Shown here one piece after another: positions 36,804-46,367 of a DNA stretch of 64,000 bases. Source of the stretch: CAYOEV01 sp964403075 (GTDB lineage: Bacteria > Bacteroidota > Bacteroidia > Cytophagales > Cyclobacteriaceae). A model generated the notes under the pieces. It worked only from the letters and a program-made list of their open reading frames with translations. It was not told where the DNA came from and searched no databases. Numbering within the stretch: the first letter of the stretch is position 1; every line of letters starts with the position of its first letter. Where the stretch lies: assembly GCA_964403075.1 (NCBI GenBank), contig CAYOEV010000002.1, positions 62,001 through 126,000 of the forward strand, written 5' to 3'. A program made the translations under genes and the position numbers.

Positions 36804-38057
36804 TCATTGCTCGTATTTTCCGAAGATAACAGAAGTATTGTGCCCACCAAATCCAAAGGTATTGCTTATGGCTACCTTCACTTCCCTTTGCTGGGCCTTC
36901 TCAAAAGTCAGGTTCAGCTTTTGGTCAATTTCCGGATCGTCCGTGAAGTGATTAATTGTCGGAGGTATGATGCCCTTTTCAATGGCCAGGAGACAAGCGA
37001 TCCCCTCCACAGCTCCGGCTGCCCCCAACAGGTGACCAGTCATTGATTTAGTAGAACTAATGTTCATTTTGTAGGCATGTTCACCAAACACCCGCTGAAT
37101 GGCCCTCAATTCACCAGCGTCACCCAAGGGGGTGGAGGTACCGTGAGTATTGATGTAATCCACCTCACTGATTGACAAATGGGCATCTTCCAATGCGTTT
37201 TTGAGCACTATTTCTATGCCTTCCCCGTCGGGATGCGGCGCGGTGATGTGGTAGGCGTCAGCCGACATGCCCGCACCCAGGATTTCTGCATAGATATGGG
37301 CACCACGGGCCTTCGCATGCTCCAGTTCCTCCAAAACAAAGGCCCCGGATCCTTCTCCCAGTACAAAACCATCTCTGTCTTTGTCATAGGGTCTGGATGC
37401 TGTTTGGGGTGAGTCATTCCGTTCAGACAAAGCCTTCATTGCGTTGAATCCGCCCACACCAGCTTCTACTACAGCAGCCTCGGAGCCCCCTGCCAAGATG
37501 ACGTCTGCTTTGCCTAGTCTGATGTAAGTCAGTGCATCCTGCAACGCATGATTGGTAGAAGCACAAGCCGAGACTGTCGCATAGTTGGGTCCACGAAAGC
37601 CGTACTTTATCGACAGCAGACCAGGTGCTATGTCGACAATCATCTTGGGTATAAAAAAAGGGTTGAACCTAGGCGTACCATCGCCGGTGGCAAAAGACGC
37701 AATCTCATCTTGAAAGGTCTTTAGCCCGCCAATGCCGGAGGCCCAAATGATTCCAGCCCTATTTTTATTAAGCTTATCCAAATTGAGACCTGAATCCTGT
37801 ATAGCCTCCTCTCCGGTGACCATTGCATATTGCGCGGTGGGATCCATTTTTCTGGCTTCTTTGCGATCCAGGTGATCGTTTGGATCAAAATTTTTCACTT
37901 CGCACGCAAACTGTGTTTTGAAGTGAGTGGGATCGAATTTTGTGATGCGAGCTGATCCGCTTACGCCCTTGGATAAGGCTTCCCAAAAGTCATCTTTTGA
38001 ATTTCCAAGTGGCGTAAGCGCACCTATACCGGTAACAACAACTCGCTTCAATTCCAT
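36804..38057 (-). CDS. fabF: 3-oxoacyl-[acyl-carrier-protein] synthase II
   Basis: A 417-residue condensing enzyme of fatty acid elongation. The catalytic triad has C165 in TVSACASTNHAL, the first His in NTHGTSTPLGD and the second in SMTGHLLGAAG. It follows acpP after 12 bases and precedes rnc, the common order. Confidence 0.97.
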   Translation of the reverse strand: MELKRVVVTGIGALTPLGNSKDDFWEALSKGVSGSARITKFDPTHFKTQFACEVKNFDPNDHLDRKEARKMDPTAQYAMVTGEEAIQDSGLNLDKLNKNRAGIIWASGIGGLKTFQDEIASFATGDGTPRFNPFFIPKMIVDIAPGLLSIKYGFRGPNYATVSACASTNHALQDALTYIRLGKADVILAGGSEAAVVEAGVGGFNAMKALSERNDSPQTASRPYDKDRDGFVLGEGSGAFVLEELEHAKARGAHIYAEILGAGMSADAYHITAPHPDGEGIEIVLKNALEDAHLSISEVDYINTHGTSTPLGDAGELRAIQRVFGEHAYKMNISSTKSMTGHLLGAAGAVEGIACLLAIEKGIIPPTINHFTDDPEIDQKLNLTFEKAQQREVKVAISNTFGFGGHNTSVIFGKYEQ

Positions 38058-38069
38058 GTATGTAATAAC

Positions 38070-38306
38070 TTACTTTACGTTCTCTTCCAAGTAGGAAATG
38101 GCATGCCCTACTGTCGCGATGTTCTCAGCCTGATCATCCGGAATGGAAATGTTAAATTCCTTCTCGAATTCCATGATGAGTTCAACGGTGTCGAGGGAAT
38201 CTGCCCCTAGGTCGTTGGTGAAACTTGCCTCCGGAGTGACTTCTGATTCTTCCACACCCAATTTATCGATGATAATGGAAGTAACCTTCTGTGCGATATC
38301 TGACAT
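38070..38306 (-). CDS. acpP: Acyl carrier protein
   Basis: A 78-residue acidic four-helix protein. S37 in LGADSLDTVEL receives the 4'-phosphopantetheine arm. It is the first gene of the acpP-fabF-rnc-nadE operon. Confidence 0.97.
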   Translation of the reverse strand: MSDIAQKVTSIIIDKLGVEESEVTPEASFTNDLGADSLDTVELIMEFEKEFNISIPDDQAENIATVGHAISYLEENVK

Positions 38307-38362
38307 CTTTTGATTATTTAGTTAGAATTTCTGTGCAAAGAAATACAAATCCTCTATTCACG

Positions 38363-38370
38363 CAAAAATA
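38363..38370 (-). promoter_or_regulatory. -7 box for acpP
   Basis: TATTTTTG on the minus strand fits TAnnTTTG exactly, 57 bases before the acpP ATG. No matching -33 element was found at the normal distance. Confidence 0.4.
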
Positions 38371-38428
38371 ATTGGCTCGGGTAGGTGGTCCGATCCGGAC
38401 AAGTGGCAACTTTGTAGTGACCGGTTAC

Positions 38429-38857
38429 ATGAAAAAAAACAGGCTCATCATATCGACCAAATATGATTTTCATCTCATAGGGATTGTATCCGCTGCCAGA
38501 GAATATAAGCTAGTATGGAGCATAAACAGGTTATTGGACTTCCCTTTGAAGAAAATGGATGATATCAACATTGAGTTTTCGGGTAATCATCAGATCTCGA
38601 TTTCCCGTTTTGCTTTTGAAACAGAACAGGTAAACCTAGATTTACTTAAAAATCGCTTGAATGAAAAATCCAGCAAAAAATTTCAATATCTGCTGGAAGA
38701 ATTGAAACAATTTGATTTTTTACTGAAATTTCAGGATCGGACAGAACAAACCGATCCGAACGACCTGATCAAACTATTAAAAGCGTCCGGAGAAATTGAC
38801 TTTGCGACCACACTCTCAATAGAAACAATCAAAGCCAAAGACAACCTAATTTTCTAA
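38429..38857 (+). CDS. IPExxxVDY-like family protein
   Basis: 142 residues from the ATG starting MKKNRLIIS. An upstream TTG in frame is not preferred. The blocks YDFHLIGIVSAAREYKLVW and FPLKKMDDINIEF match the Bacteroidota family named after an IPExxxVDY motif. The motif itself is degenerate here, and I could not place it exactly. Function is unknown. It ends three bases before pyk, and linkage with pyk and acpP-fabF-rnc is common in the phylum. Confidence 0.75.
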   Translation: MKKNRLIISTKYDFHLIGIVSAAREYKLVWSINRLLDFPLKKMDDINIEFSGNHQISISRFAFETEQVNLDLLKNRLNEKSSKKFQYLLEELKQFDFLLKFQDRTEQTDPNDLIKLLKASGEIDFATTLSIETIKAKDNLIF

Positions 38858-38860
38858 CCT

Positions 38861-40294
38861 ATGCACTACATCAAGCGAACAAAAATTGTCGCGACCATCG
38901 GACCGGCAAGCAGAGACAAAAAAATATTGGAGCAGTTGGTAGAAGCCGGTGCGAATGTATTTCGTCTCAACTTTTCACATGGCACACATGACGACCACCA
39001 ACAGGTGATAGATATGGTCCGGGCCATCAATAAAACCACCGGTACCAACGTGGCCTTACTTCAGGACCTACAAGGTCCTAAAATCAGAATCGGACTGGTT
39101 AAAGATGGTCAAGTAGAGATCAGGCATGGCGATCGGCTGCACATATCTATAACCAAGGAAGACGAAGGAGATGCCCACGAAGTGGGAACTACTTACAAAG
39201 ACATTGTCAATGATGTAGCCAAAGGCGACACCATACTGATAGACGATGGCAACATTAATCTGCAAGCCGAGGAAATTCACCCGGACCATTTGGTTTGCCA
39301 GGTGATCCATGGCGGGTTTCTAAAATCCCGAAAAGGAATTAACCTGCCCAGTACCCGAATTTCAGCTCCCTGCCTCACAGAAAAAGACCTGAAGGATCTG
39401 GCGTTTGGTCTGGAACAGGATGTGGACTGGATCGCACTTTCATTTGTTAGAAAAGCCAGCGACATACAGGAATTGAAAGACAAAATCGCTGCAGCAGGTA
39501 GAAAATGTAAGGTGATAGCCAAGATTGAAAAACCAGAGGCCCTTGAAAATATCGACGAGATCATCGATTTAACAGATGCGGTGATGGTTGCCCGGGGCGA
39601 TCTCGGTGTGGAAATTCCCATGGAAGATGTGCCCGTGGTGCAAAAGGAACTGGTGCTTAAATGCAACAAATTGGGTAAACCTGTAATCATTGCCACGCAA
39701 ATGATGGAAAGCATGATTGAAAATCCGCGGCCTACCCGCGCAGAGACCAACGATGTAGCCAATGCGGTAATGGACGGAGCTGACGCCTTAATGCTTTCTG
39801 CTGAATCCGCTGCCGGAAATTATCCCGTGGAAACCGTTAGGGCCATGACCAAAACCATCTCTTCTGTAGAACTGGCCGCCGAGAGCATTTTTCACAAATA
39901 CTACGATCGGGGTGAAGATTCCACCACCCGCTTGAATGACCTACTCATCCGATCTGCTGTTCGCCTGGGTGAATCCGTTGAAGCTGCAGCCATCGTAGGG
40001 ATGACCAAATCAGGCTATACGGGCCTAAGGCTTGCCTTGCACCGACCGAAGTCCCGCATTTTTGTTTTTACAAATGATCGTAAGCTGTTGAGTCAAATGG
40101 CATTGGTGTGGGGTGTCCGGGCCATTTTCTACGATAAAACCGAAAGCATTGACGACACACAGGCACATCTGGAAAAAGAGCTGGTCGAAGATGGACACCT
40201 TCAGAATGGTGATGTCCTGATACAAGCAGCCTCCATGCCCCTACACTGGAAAGGCCATACCAATATGGTGAAAGTGAGTGTGGTGGGTGAATGA
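38861..40294 (+). CDS. pyk: Pyruvate kinase
   Basis: A 477-residue enzyme converting phosphoenolpyruvate and ADP to pyruvate and ATP. The active site shows NFSHGTHDDH, LQDLQGPKIRIG, the catalytic Lys in VIAKIEKPEA and the Mg-binding MVARGDLGVE. The C-terminal allosteric domain is full length. It lies in one transcript with the gene before it and overlaps the next start by ATGA. Confidence 0.97.
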   Translation: MHYIKRTKIVATIGPASRDKKILEQLVEAGANVFRLNFSHGTHDDHQQVIDMVRAINKTTGTNVALLQDLQGPKIRIGLVKDGQVEIRHGDRLHISITKEDEGDAHEVGTTYKDIVNDVAKGDTILIDDGNINLQAEEIHPDHLVCQVIHGGFLKSRKGINLPSTRISAPCLTEKDLKDLAFGLEQDVDWIALSFVRKASDIQELKDKIAAAGRKCKVIAKIEKPEALENIDEIIDLTDAVMVARGDLGVEIPMEDVPVVQKELVLKCNKLGKPVIIATQMMESMIENPRPTRAETNDVANAVMDGADALMLSAESAAGNYPVETVRAMTKTISSVELAAESIFHKYYDRGEDSTTRLNDLLIRSAVRLGESVEAAAIVGMTKSGYTGLRLALHRPKSRIFVFTNDRKLLSQMALVWGVRAIFYDKTESIDDTQAHLEKELVEDGHLQNGDVLIQAASMPLHWKGHTNMVKVSVVGE

Positions 40295-41409
40295 CCGGCC
40301 AATTAAATAACCGCATTTTTCATGTAGATGCGCTGCGTGGGGCGGCGATTCTAATGATGCTGCAGGGCCACTTTACTTATGCCCTGCTGGAGGAAAGTGC
40401 ACGATCGGGTCCTGTCTATGAATTCTGGGCCTTCTGCCGTGGACTGACCGCTCCGGTGTTCTTCACTGCCTCTGGCGTGGTGATTGTGTATTTATTGCTG
40501 CGCAAAAAAGATCCTGATTACCGCAACCAACGCATGCGGAAGGGTCTAAAAAGAGGATTGGAGGTGCTGATGTGGGGCTACCTGCTGCGGTTGAATGTAT
40601 TTCCTGTGTTTACCGAAGGCAATGTATGGCCGGAATTTTGGCGTGTGGACGTGCTGCATTGTATTGGCATTGGCGTCCTGGCAAATGCCACCCTTTTCTG
40701 GGTATTTTCAAACGTGCACGTACACCTCTATCGAACCACCTTGTTGTTAATTGGCATTGGCATGTTACTGTTTGAGCCTGTCTATAGCACATGGGATTAC
40801 AGCCACCTGCCTTATGCCATACAAAATTACCTGACCCCGGCCAATGGATCCATCTTCACCCTGTGGCCCTGGTTGGGCTATATGTTTTTAGGAGGGTTTC
40901 TCGGCAGCTTGTACAACCGCCTCTATGCCAATAGAAAATTTTTTATGCTGGGTGGTGTCCTACTGCTTGGTATCTTTTTCGCTTTCTTTTCCTCACGATT
41001 TTTCCATTGGATGGGTACCGAATTGCAATGGGGTGTATTGGTAGACCTAAGCTACGGCAACACCCGGTTCATGCGGTTGGGGCATATTTTACTGATCTAT
41101 TACCTTCCATTTGTGCTGGCCGAACCGCTCCTCAAGCGCATCAGGGTACTGAATCAAATGGGTCAGCGCACCCTCACCGTATACATTTTGCATTTCATTC
41201 TGCTCTACGGGAGTTGGTTTGGACTGGGACTGGATGACCACCCGGTCCTAAAAAAAGGCATACCTGCCGAATGGATCTTTCCGGCAGCCCTGGCTTTCAT
41301 CATCTTGGTGTCGTGGCTTACTTTACGTTACCATAAATGGAAGGATGCCGGGTTTGTTTTGAAGACGAATCAGAAAGCAAAAGACGCACCAGAACAAAAC
41401 GACCACTAA
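40291..41409 (+). CDS. Membrane acyltransferase-like protein (DUF1624 / HGSNAT-like)
   Basis: 372 residues with about ten membrane spans. The start RIFHVDALRGAAILMMLQGH contains the DALRG motif and a His, typical of DUF1624 and of heparan-alpha-glucosaminide acetyltransferase-like proteins. These move acyl groups across the membrane onto sugars; the acceptor is unknown. Its ATG overlaps the pyk stop, suggesting translational coupling. Confidence 0.8.
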   Translation: MTGQLNNRIFHVDALRGAAILMMLQGHFTYALLEESARSGPVYEFWAFCRGLTAPVFFTASGVVIVYLLLRKKDPDYRNQRMRKGLKRGLEVLMWGYLLRLNVFPVFTEGNVWPEFWRVDVLHCIGIGVLANATLFWVFSNVHVHLYRTTLLLIGIGMLLFEPVYSTWDYSHLPYAIQNYLTPANGSIFTLWPWLGYMFLGGFLGSLYNRLYANRKFFMLGGVLLLGIFFAFFSSRFFHWMGTELQWGVLVDLSYGNTRFMRLGHILLIYYLPFVLAEPLLKRIRVLNQMGQRTLTVYILHFILLYGSWFGLGLDDHPVLKKGIPAEWIFPAALAFIILVSWLTLRYHKWKDAGFVLKTNQKAKDAPEQNDH

Positions 41410-41437
41410 ATTAGTGGGTCCTAAACTTCGTCTCCTC

Positions 41438-43609
41438 ATGGAACTTCAGGACATGGCCGAACTCGCGGCCGAATATGTCAACACCACCCACCGACACCTT
41501 TTCCTTACAGGGAAGGCAGGAACCGGAAAAACGACGTTTTTACGGCACATACAGGCGCAGACCTATAAACGTGCCGTAGTTGCGGCACCTACAGGTATTG
41601 CAGCCATTAATGCTGGCGGAGTTACCCTTCACGCCCTGCTCCAATTACCTTTTGGACCGTTTGTGCCGGACAATAACTCACTGACCAGCGCTGGCATACC
41701 CATCAACACCCCACAAACGCTGGCCACAAAATCCAGATTTAATGCCACTAAACGTGCCCTTATTCAAGAAATTGAATTACTTATCATAGACGAGGTAAGC
41801 ATGCTTAGGGCAGACCTGTTGGATGCCATTGACGAAACCCTCAGGCGGCTACGGAAAAACAACCAACCTTTTGGAGGTGTTCAAATTCTTTTTATTGGGG
41901 ACCTGATGCAATTGCCTCCGGTAGTAAAAGATGACGAGAGACAGCTGCTCGATCGGTATTACCCAAGCCCTTATTTTTTCCATGCACATGCCCTGCGCGA
42001 TGCGCCACCTATTCAGGTGGAACTGGATAAAATTTTTCGTCAGCAAGACCCGACTTTTATAGACTTGCTCAACCGCTTGAGACACAATGCCCAAACCGAA
42101 GAAGATTTACTTTTCCTAAATCGTTACTTCAATCCAGATTTTAACCAAAATGAGGAAACGGGCTTCATTCATTTGACCACCCACAACTACCGCGCGGATA
42201 AAATCAACCAAATGCGCTTACAACAAATAGAAAATGAGGTCCAGGTCTTTCCCGCGATTATCGAAGGCGACTTTCCCGAAAATACACACCCAGCCCCCCG
42301 AGAACTAATATTGAAGGAAGGTGCACAGGTCATGTTTATCAAAAACGACCCCTCCGGTGAAGGCCAGTTTTTTAATGGCAAAATTGGTACGGTTTCCAAT
42401 CTGTCTCAGGAAGATATCTGGGTGCAATTCGAAAATGGTGACGAAGTGCAGGTGGCACCGTATCGGTGGGAAAACAAGCGATATACCCTGAATCAGGTGA
42501 CCAATGAAGTGGAAGAAAAGCTTTTGGGCACTTTTGATCAATTTCCACTCAAGCTGGCCTGGGCAGTTACCGTGCACAAAAGCCAGGGACTCACATTTGA
42601 AAAAGCCATTCTGGACCTGTCCGGCACTTTCGCCCCCGGACAATTGTATGTGGCACTTTCGCGCCTCACCTCGTTAAAAGGGCTCGTACTGAGTAGTCCA
42701 CTCCCTGAATCACCCCCCGAAATCGACCAGTCACTCACCGATTTTACTTCACGGTTTTCTTCCCGCGAAGTACTCAAAGACCAGCTCTTTGAATGCCAGG
42801 CCGAATACCTGCGCGAACAGGTATCCTCAGTGATGAGCTGGCAGTCGGTACTGGTTGGCTGGCAAAAACAACTGGGCAGTTTCCATCAAGACGATAGACG
42901 TTCACTGAAGCAGCAGTTCCTGCCCTGGACCCGCGAGCAGCTAATCATTCTGACCGAATTGAGCGAGGTAGCTGGACGATTTGCGCAGCAAGTGGTACAA
43001 ATTTTACGAACACCCAACGACCTGCCCCATTTGGATGAGCGAATGGGCAAAGCCAGCAACTACTTTAGTGAGCGGCTGGCTGGCCTGCGGGATGCCATCC
43101 GAGATCATCGGAAGGTGGTCACGAAAATGAGCGGAACCAAAGCCTACCTGAAAGATCTGGAGCAGCTCCATCAACAGCTGATGAAAAAGCGGAAAGACCT
43201 GGCTCGGCTGGCACTTTTTATTACTACACTTTCTAAAGGTCAATCCTTTAGCCGTCAGGAATGGCACGATTCAGAGGCTTTTCGCCAGTTGCAACAAGAG
43301 ACGGAGAAAAAAGACACCCGACCTACCGCCGAGATTTCTTACCAATTGTTCCGGGAAGGAAAAGGTATCGAAGACATTGCCATTGCCAGAAATTTGGCAC
43401 CCACGACGATCGAAGGTCACCTGGCTAGCTATGTGGAAAGAGGTGAAATTGCACTCGAGGAACTGGTCATCGGCGAAAAGATCAGACAAATTACCCTGGC
43501 CGCAGAGCAACCGCATGAAGGACTCAAAGACTTAAAGGCCATCCTATCGGACGAAATTTCGTACGGAGAAATCAAGATGGTGCTGGCACACCTGAATCGG
43601 GGAAAATAA
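41438..43609 (+). CDS. Pif1-like helicase with C-terminal helix-turn-helix domain
   Basis: 723 residues from ATG 41438; an in-frame GTG 24 bases earlier is less likely. Walker A is TGKAGTGKTTFL, Walker B LLIIDEVSML, and motif III GDLMQLPPV. The C-terminal motor motifs include AVTVHKSQGLTFEKAILDL and YVALSRLTSLKGL. These belong to superfamily 1B (Pif1/RecD2) 5'-3' DNA helicases. After about residue 620 a helix-turn-helix domain follows (ISYQLFREGKGIEDIA, TIEGHLASYVERG), as in other Bacteroidota copies. A role in replication-fork or G-quadruplex processing is inferred from the family. Confidence 0.9.
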   Translation: MELQDMAELAAEYVNTTHRHLFLTGKAGTGKTTFLRHIQAQTYKRAVVAAPTGIAAINAGGVTLHALLQLPFGPFVPDNNSLTSAGIPINTPQTLATKSRFNATKRALIQEIELLIIDEVSMLRADLLDAIDETLRRLRKNNQPFGGVQILFIGDLMQLPPVVKDDERQLLDRYYPSPYFFHAHALRDAPPIQVELDKIFRQQDPTFIDLLNRLRHNAQTEEDLLFLNRYFNPDFNQNEETGFIHLTTHNYRADKINQMRLQQIENEVQVFPAIIEGDFPENTHPAPRELILKEGAQVMFIKNDPSGEGQFFNGKIGTVSNLSQEDIWVQFENGDEVQVAPYRWENKRYTLNQVTNEVEEKLLGTFDQFPLKLAWAVTVHKSQGLTFEKAILDLSGTFAPGQLYVALSRLTSLKGLVLSSPLPESPPEIDQSLTDFTSRFSSREVLKDQLFECQAEYLREQVSSVMSWQSVLVGWQKQLGSFHQDDRRSLKQQFLPWTREQLIILTELSEVAGRFAQQVVQILRTPNDLPHLDERMGKASNYFSERLAGLRDAIRDHRKVVTKMSGTKAYLKDLEQLHQQLMKKRKDLARLALFITTLSKGQSFSRQEWHDSEAFRQLQQETEKKDTRPTAEISYQLFREGKGIEDIAIARNLAPTTIEGHLASYVERGEIALEELVIGEKIRQITLAAEQPHEGLKDLKAILSDEISYGEIKMVLAHLNRGK

Positions 43610-43670
43610 AAAATTGACCATTCAGTTAAATACATTCACCACCAGGCAGGTTACTGCTGGATGATGCCTC

Positions 43671-44213
43671 CTACAATTTTTCTATGATCAGGTTGTGATT
43701 GGTGTAGATGCAGATATCCGCGGCAATGGTCAGCGACTCTTTTACCATTTCATCTGCCGTTAAGTCTGTACTGTGTTTTTTAAGCGCCATGGCGGCAGAC
43801 CTGGCATACATGCTACCGGATCCAATGGAGGCGATGTCATCATCCGGCTCCAACACATCCCCCGTGCCCGACAAAACCAGCAATTCATCCTTGTCTGCTA
43901 CAATCATCATCGACTCCAGGCGTCGCAGGTAGCGATCCATACGCCAGTCTTTGGCCAGCTCAACGGCTGCGCGCTTCAGGTTGCCTGAGTAGCTGTTCAG
44001 TTTTTCCTCAAACCGGTCCAATAACGTAAAGGCATCGGCCGTGGAGCCCGCAAAACCACATACGATTTTTCCGTCCATCAGCTTTCGAATCTTACGTACA
44101 TTTGATTTGGCCACCGTATTGCCCATGGTGGCCTGACCGTCAGCGCCTATGGCCGTGAGCCCTTTGTGTTTGACAGCCAATACAGTGGTGGAATGAATGA
44201 TCTGTTGTGCCAT
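43671..44213 (-). CDS. hslV: ATP-dependent protease proteolytic subunit HslV
   Basis: A 180-residue proteasome-like peptidase. The catalytic threonine T9 (HSTTVLAVKHKG) is exposed after processing of the short leader. The motifs GADGQATMGNTV and KIRKLMDGKIVCGFAGSTAD are complete. It requires the ATPase HslU, which is not in this window. It follows the E2 gene after seven bases, so they are probably co-transcribed. Confidence 0.96.
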   Translation of the reverse strand: MAQQIIHSTTVLAVKHKGLTAIGADGQATMGNTVAKSNVRKIRKLMDGKIVCGFAGSTADAFTLLDRFEEKLNSYSGNLKRAAVELAKDWRMDRYLRRLESMMIVADKDELLVLSGTGDVLEPDDDIASIGSGSMYARSAAMALKKHSTDLTADEMVKESLTIAADICIYTNHNLIIEKL

Positions 44214-44220
44214 AAGATAT

Positions 44221-45921
44221 TTAGACCAGAATACGCACAGGATCTTCGATGAGTTCCTTCAGGGTTTTAAGGAAGGCCGCACCCACGGCCCCATCTACGG
44301 CTCGGTGGTCGCAGGACATGGTTACCTTCATGGTATGACCGGGTTTCATTTCCCCATTTTCAACAATCACCGTTTCCTTGATACCACCTACAGCCAAAAT
44401 ACAGGAATCTGGTGGATTGATAATGGCCGTAAACTCCTCTATGCCAAACATTCCCAGGTTGGAAATGGTGAAAGTGTTGCCTTGCATTTCTTCGGGCTGT
44501 AACTTCTTATCTCGGGCTTTCCCGGCCAAATCCTTGATCTCTGCAGAGATGTGCGAAAGTGATTTACTATCCGCATAGCGAATCACCGGCACCATCAGAC
44601 CTTCCGGCACGGCGACGGCCACACCAATATGGATGTGCTGGTGTTTGAGTAGCCTATCCTCTGCCCAGGTGACATTGACGTCAGAATGCCTTTTCAATGT
44701 CGCCGCTACCGCTCTAATGATCAGGTCGTTGAAGGAAATTTTGACACCCTCCATTGCATTCATCGATGCACGTGCTTCCATGGCACGGCCCATGTTTATT
44801 TCCATCGTGAGGTAAAAATGCGGTGCGGTATACTTGCTTTGTGCCAGTCGCTTCGCGATGATCTTACGCATTTGAGACAACTTAACCTCCTCCGTCTTTT
44901 CCTCACCAACTACGGGTGGCAGGGTAATATCCATGCCAGCTTCAGGCTGCGTAGTGCTTTCTTTGGCTTTCGGAGCCTGCTGCGCAGGTTCAAAATTTTC
45001 AATGTCGCGCTTGATGATCCTACCCCCATCGCCAGAGCCCTTTACCGAAGACAAATCAATGCCTTTTGCTTTGGCCATGTTTCGAGCCAGCGGAGATGCC
45101 AGTAGGCGCCCATTTTCTGTGGCCACCCCATTGGAAGCACCTACTTCAGCCGGTTTTTCTTCTGGTATCGTAGCTATCGAGTCAGCAGAACTATCGCCGG
45201 CCGGAACATTTACTTGTTTGTCGGTAACTCCCTGCCCCTCCGCTTTCTTTGTCCCAGACTGATGAGCCCTTATCAAGGATTGGTAATCGGCACCCTTTTC
45301 ACCTACGATGGCGATGATGCCGTCCACAGGGACACTTTCACCCTCTTTGATGGCGATGTGTAGTAGCGTTCCCTCCTCGTAAGCTTCCAATTCCATGGTG
45401 GCTTTGTCCGTTTCCACTTCGGCCAGAATATCGCCAGAGCTGATTTCATCACCTTCTTTTTTCAACCAGGAAGCAATGACCCCTTCTTCCATGGTATCAC
45501 TCATTTTGGGCATCGTGATTGCGGTGGCGTGAATGTCCGAAATATTCGAATTTTCCCCTTTACCCCCGGACGTTTCCTGACTTTCGTCCGAATCTTTCTC
45601 ACTCAAGGTCTTTTCATCCCCCTCAGACTCGTGGCCATTACCCCCTGAAGCTATTTCTTTCAAGAGGGCGGAGATGTCTTCCTCTTTTTCACCAATAATG
45701 GCGATCACACCATCTACAGGCACTGCTTCTTGTTCTTTGACCCCTATGTGAAGCAAAGTACCATCCTGGTACGATTCCAACTCCATGGTTGCCTTGTCGG
45801 TTTCCACTTCTGCCAGGATGTCACCTGAACTCACTTCATCCCCTTCTTTTTTTAACCAGGATGCGATGACACCTTCCTCCATCGTGTCACTCATTTTAGG
45901 CATTCGAATGATCTCGGCCAT
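44221..45921 (-). CDS. aceF: Pyruvate dehydrogenase E2 (dihydrolipoamide acetyltransferase), two lipoyl domains
   Basis: 566 residues. Two lipoyl domains with lipoyl-lysines K43 and K173 (both ETDKATMELE) are joined by an acidic linker. The peripheral subunit-binding domain follows near residues 275-315 (ASPLARNMAKAKGID), and the acetyltransferase core ends with SCDHRAVDGAVGAAF. The two lipoyl domains match almost residue for residue over 43 positions. E1 and E3 genes are not adjacent. Two-domain E2s of pyruvate dehydrogenase are the best fit; a 2-oxoglutarate E2 would normally have one lipoyl domain. Confidence 0.94.
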   Translation of the reverse strand: MAEIIRMPKMSDTMEEGVIASWLKKEGDEVSSGDILAEVETDKATMELESYQDGTLLHIGVKEQEAVPVDGVIAIIGEKEEDISALLKEIASGGNGHESEGDEKTLSEKDSDESQETSGGKGENSNISDIHATAITMPKMSDTMEEGVIASWLKKEGDEISSGDILAEVETDKATMELEAYEEGTLLHIAIKEGESVPVDGIIAIVGEKGADYQSLIRAHQSGTKKAEGQGVTDKQVNVPAGDSSADSIATIPEEKPAEVGASNGVATENGRLLASPLARNMAKAKGIDLSSVKGSGDGGRIIKRDIENFEPAQQAPKAKESTTQPEAGMDITLPPVVGEEKTEEVKLSQMRKIIAKRLAQSKYTAPHFYLTMEINMGRAMEARASMNAMEGVKISFNDLIIRAVAATLKRHSDVNVTWAEDRLLKHQHIHIGVAVAVPEGLMVPVIRYADSKSLSHISAEIKDLAGKARDKKLQPEEMQGNTFTISNLGMFGIEEFTAIINPPDSCILAVGGIKETVIVENGEMKPGHTMKVTMSCDHRAVDGAVGAAFLKTLKELIEDPVRILV

Positions 45922-45940
45922 TGTGTCTAATCAGTTGCGT

Positions 45941-45948
45941 CAAAATTA
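45941..45948 (-). promoter_or_regulatory. -7 box for the E2-hslV operon
   Basis: TAATTTTG on the minus strand fits TAnnTTTG, 20 bases before the E2 start. A TTTG at 45974-45977 may be the -33 box, but the 25-base spacing is longer than usual. Confidence 0.45.
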
Positions 45949-46367
45949 TAATGTGAAGGTAGAACGAATAATTCAAAATGGTCCGAGATGGTGGTTGTTC
46001 AAACAAAAAAAGGGCTCCTTGGTCTGCTCCAGGCCTTTACCTTGCTGCCGAAACCTTTAATCATTCCTCCTCAAAGAAATCCGCTTATCTGCACCAATCG
46101 TTGAAGCCGAAAATGCCACTTAAAAAGAATGATCATTCATGTGATCGGTCTTAGCCACACCTACTTCATCAAAATCCCAAAGGGCTGCATCGCAGGAGGC
46201 CATGTCGGTTTTTTTATCATAGGTTTTATTGGGGTTGGAAATAGCCACGTAGGCTTATTTCGACTATTGGTGAATATTTCGATAAAATCTACAAAGTAGA
46301 CCTGCTTTATTCAAGTATGCTACTTTCGACAATCCTGAGGGTTGCATATTTGTTGAAAATTTAATAG
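45949..46367. other. Intergenic region with possible gene remnant
   Basis: About 420 bases between the divergent E2 and SRAP genes. No complete gene is evident. A short minus-strand frame that reads like a protein end lies inside (listed separately). The part nearest the E2 gene is A-rich. Confidence 0.5.
46120..46248 (-). pseudogene. Possible small protein or C-terminal remnant (42 residues)
   Basis: From a GTG the frame reads VAISNPNKTYDKKTDMASCD and ends EVGVAKTDHMNDHSF. It is soluble and acidic, with one Cys, and uses codons like its neighbours. Two stops lie just upstream in the same frame, so it is either a tiny gene with a GTG start or the tail of a lost gene. I do not recognise it. 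Confidence 0.25.

Noticed and set aside
46129..46299. Hydrophobic plus-strand frame starting MIIHVIGLSHTYF
   Set aside because: It is the complement of the more protein-like minus-strand frame at 46120-46248, and its hydrophobicity is what an antisense reading of an acidic stretch gives.
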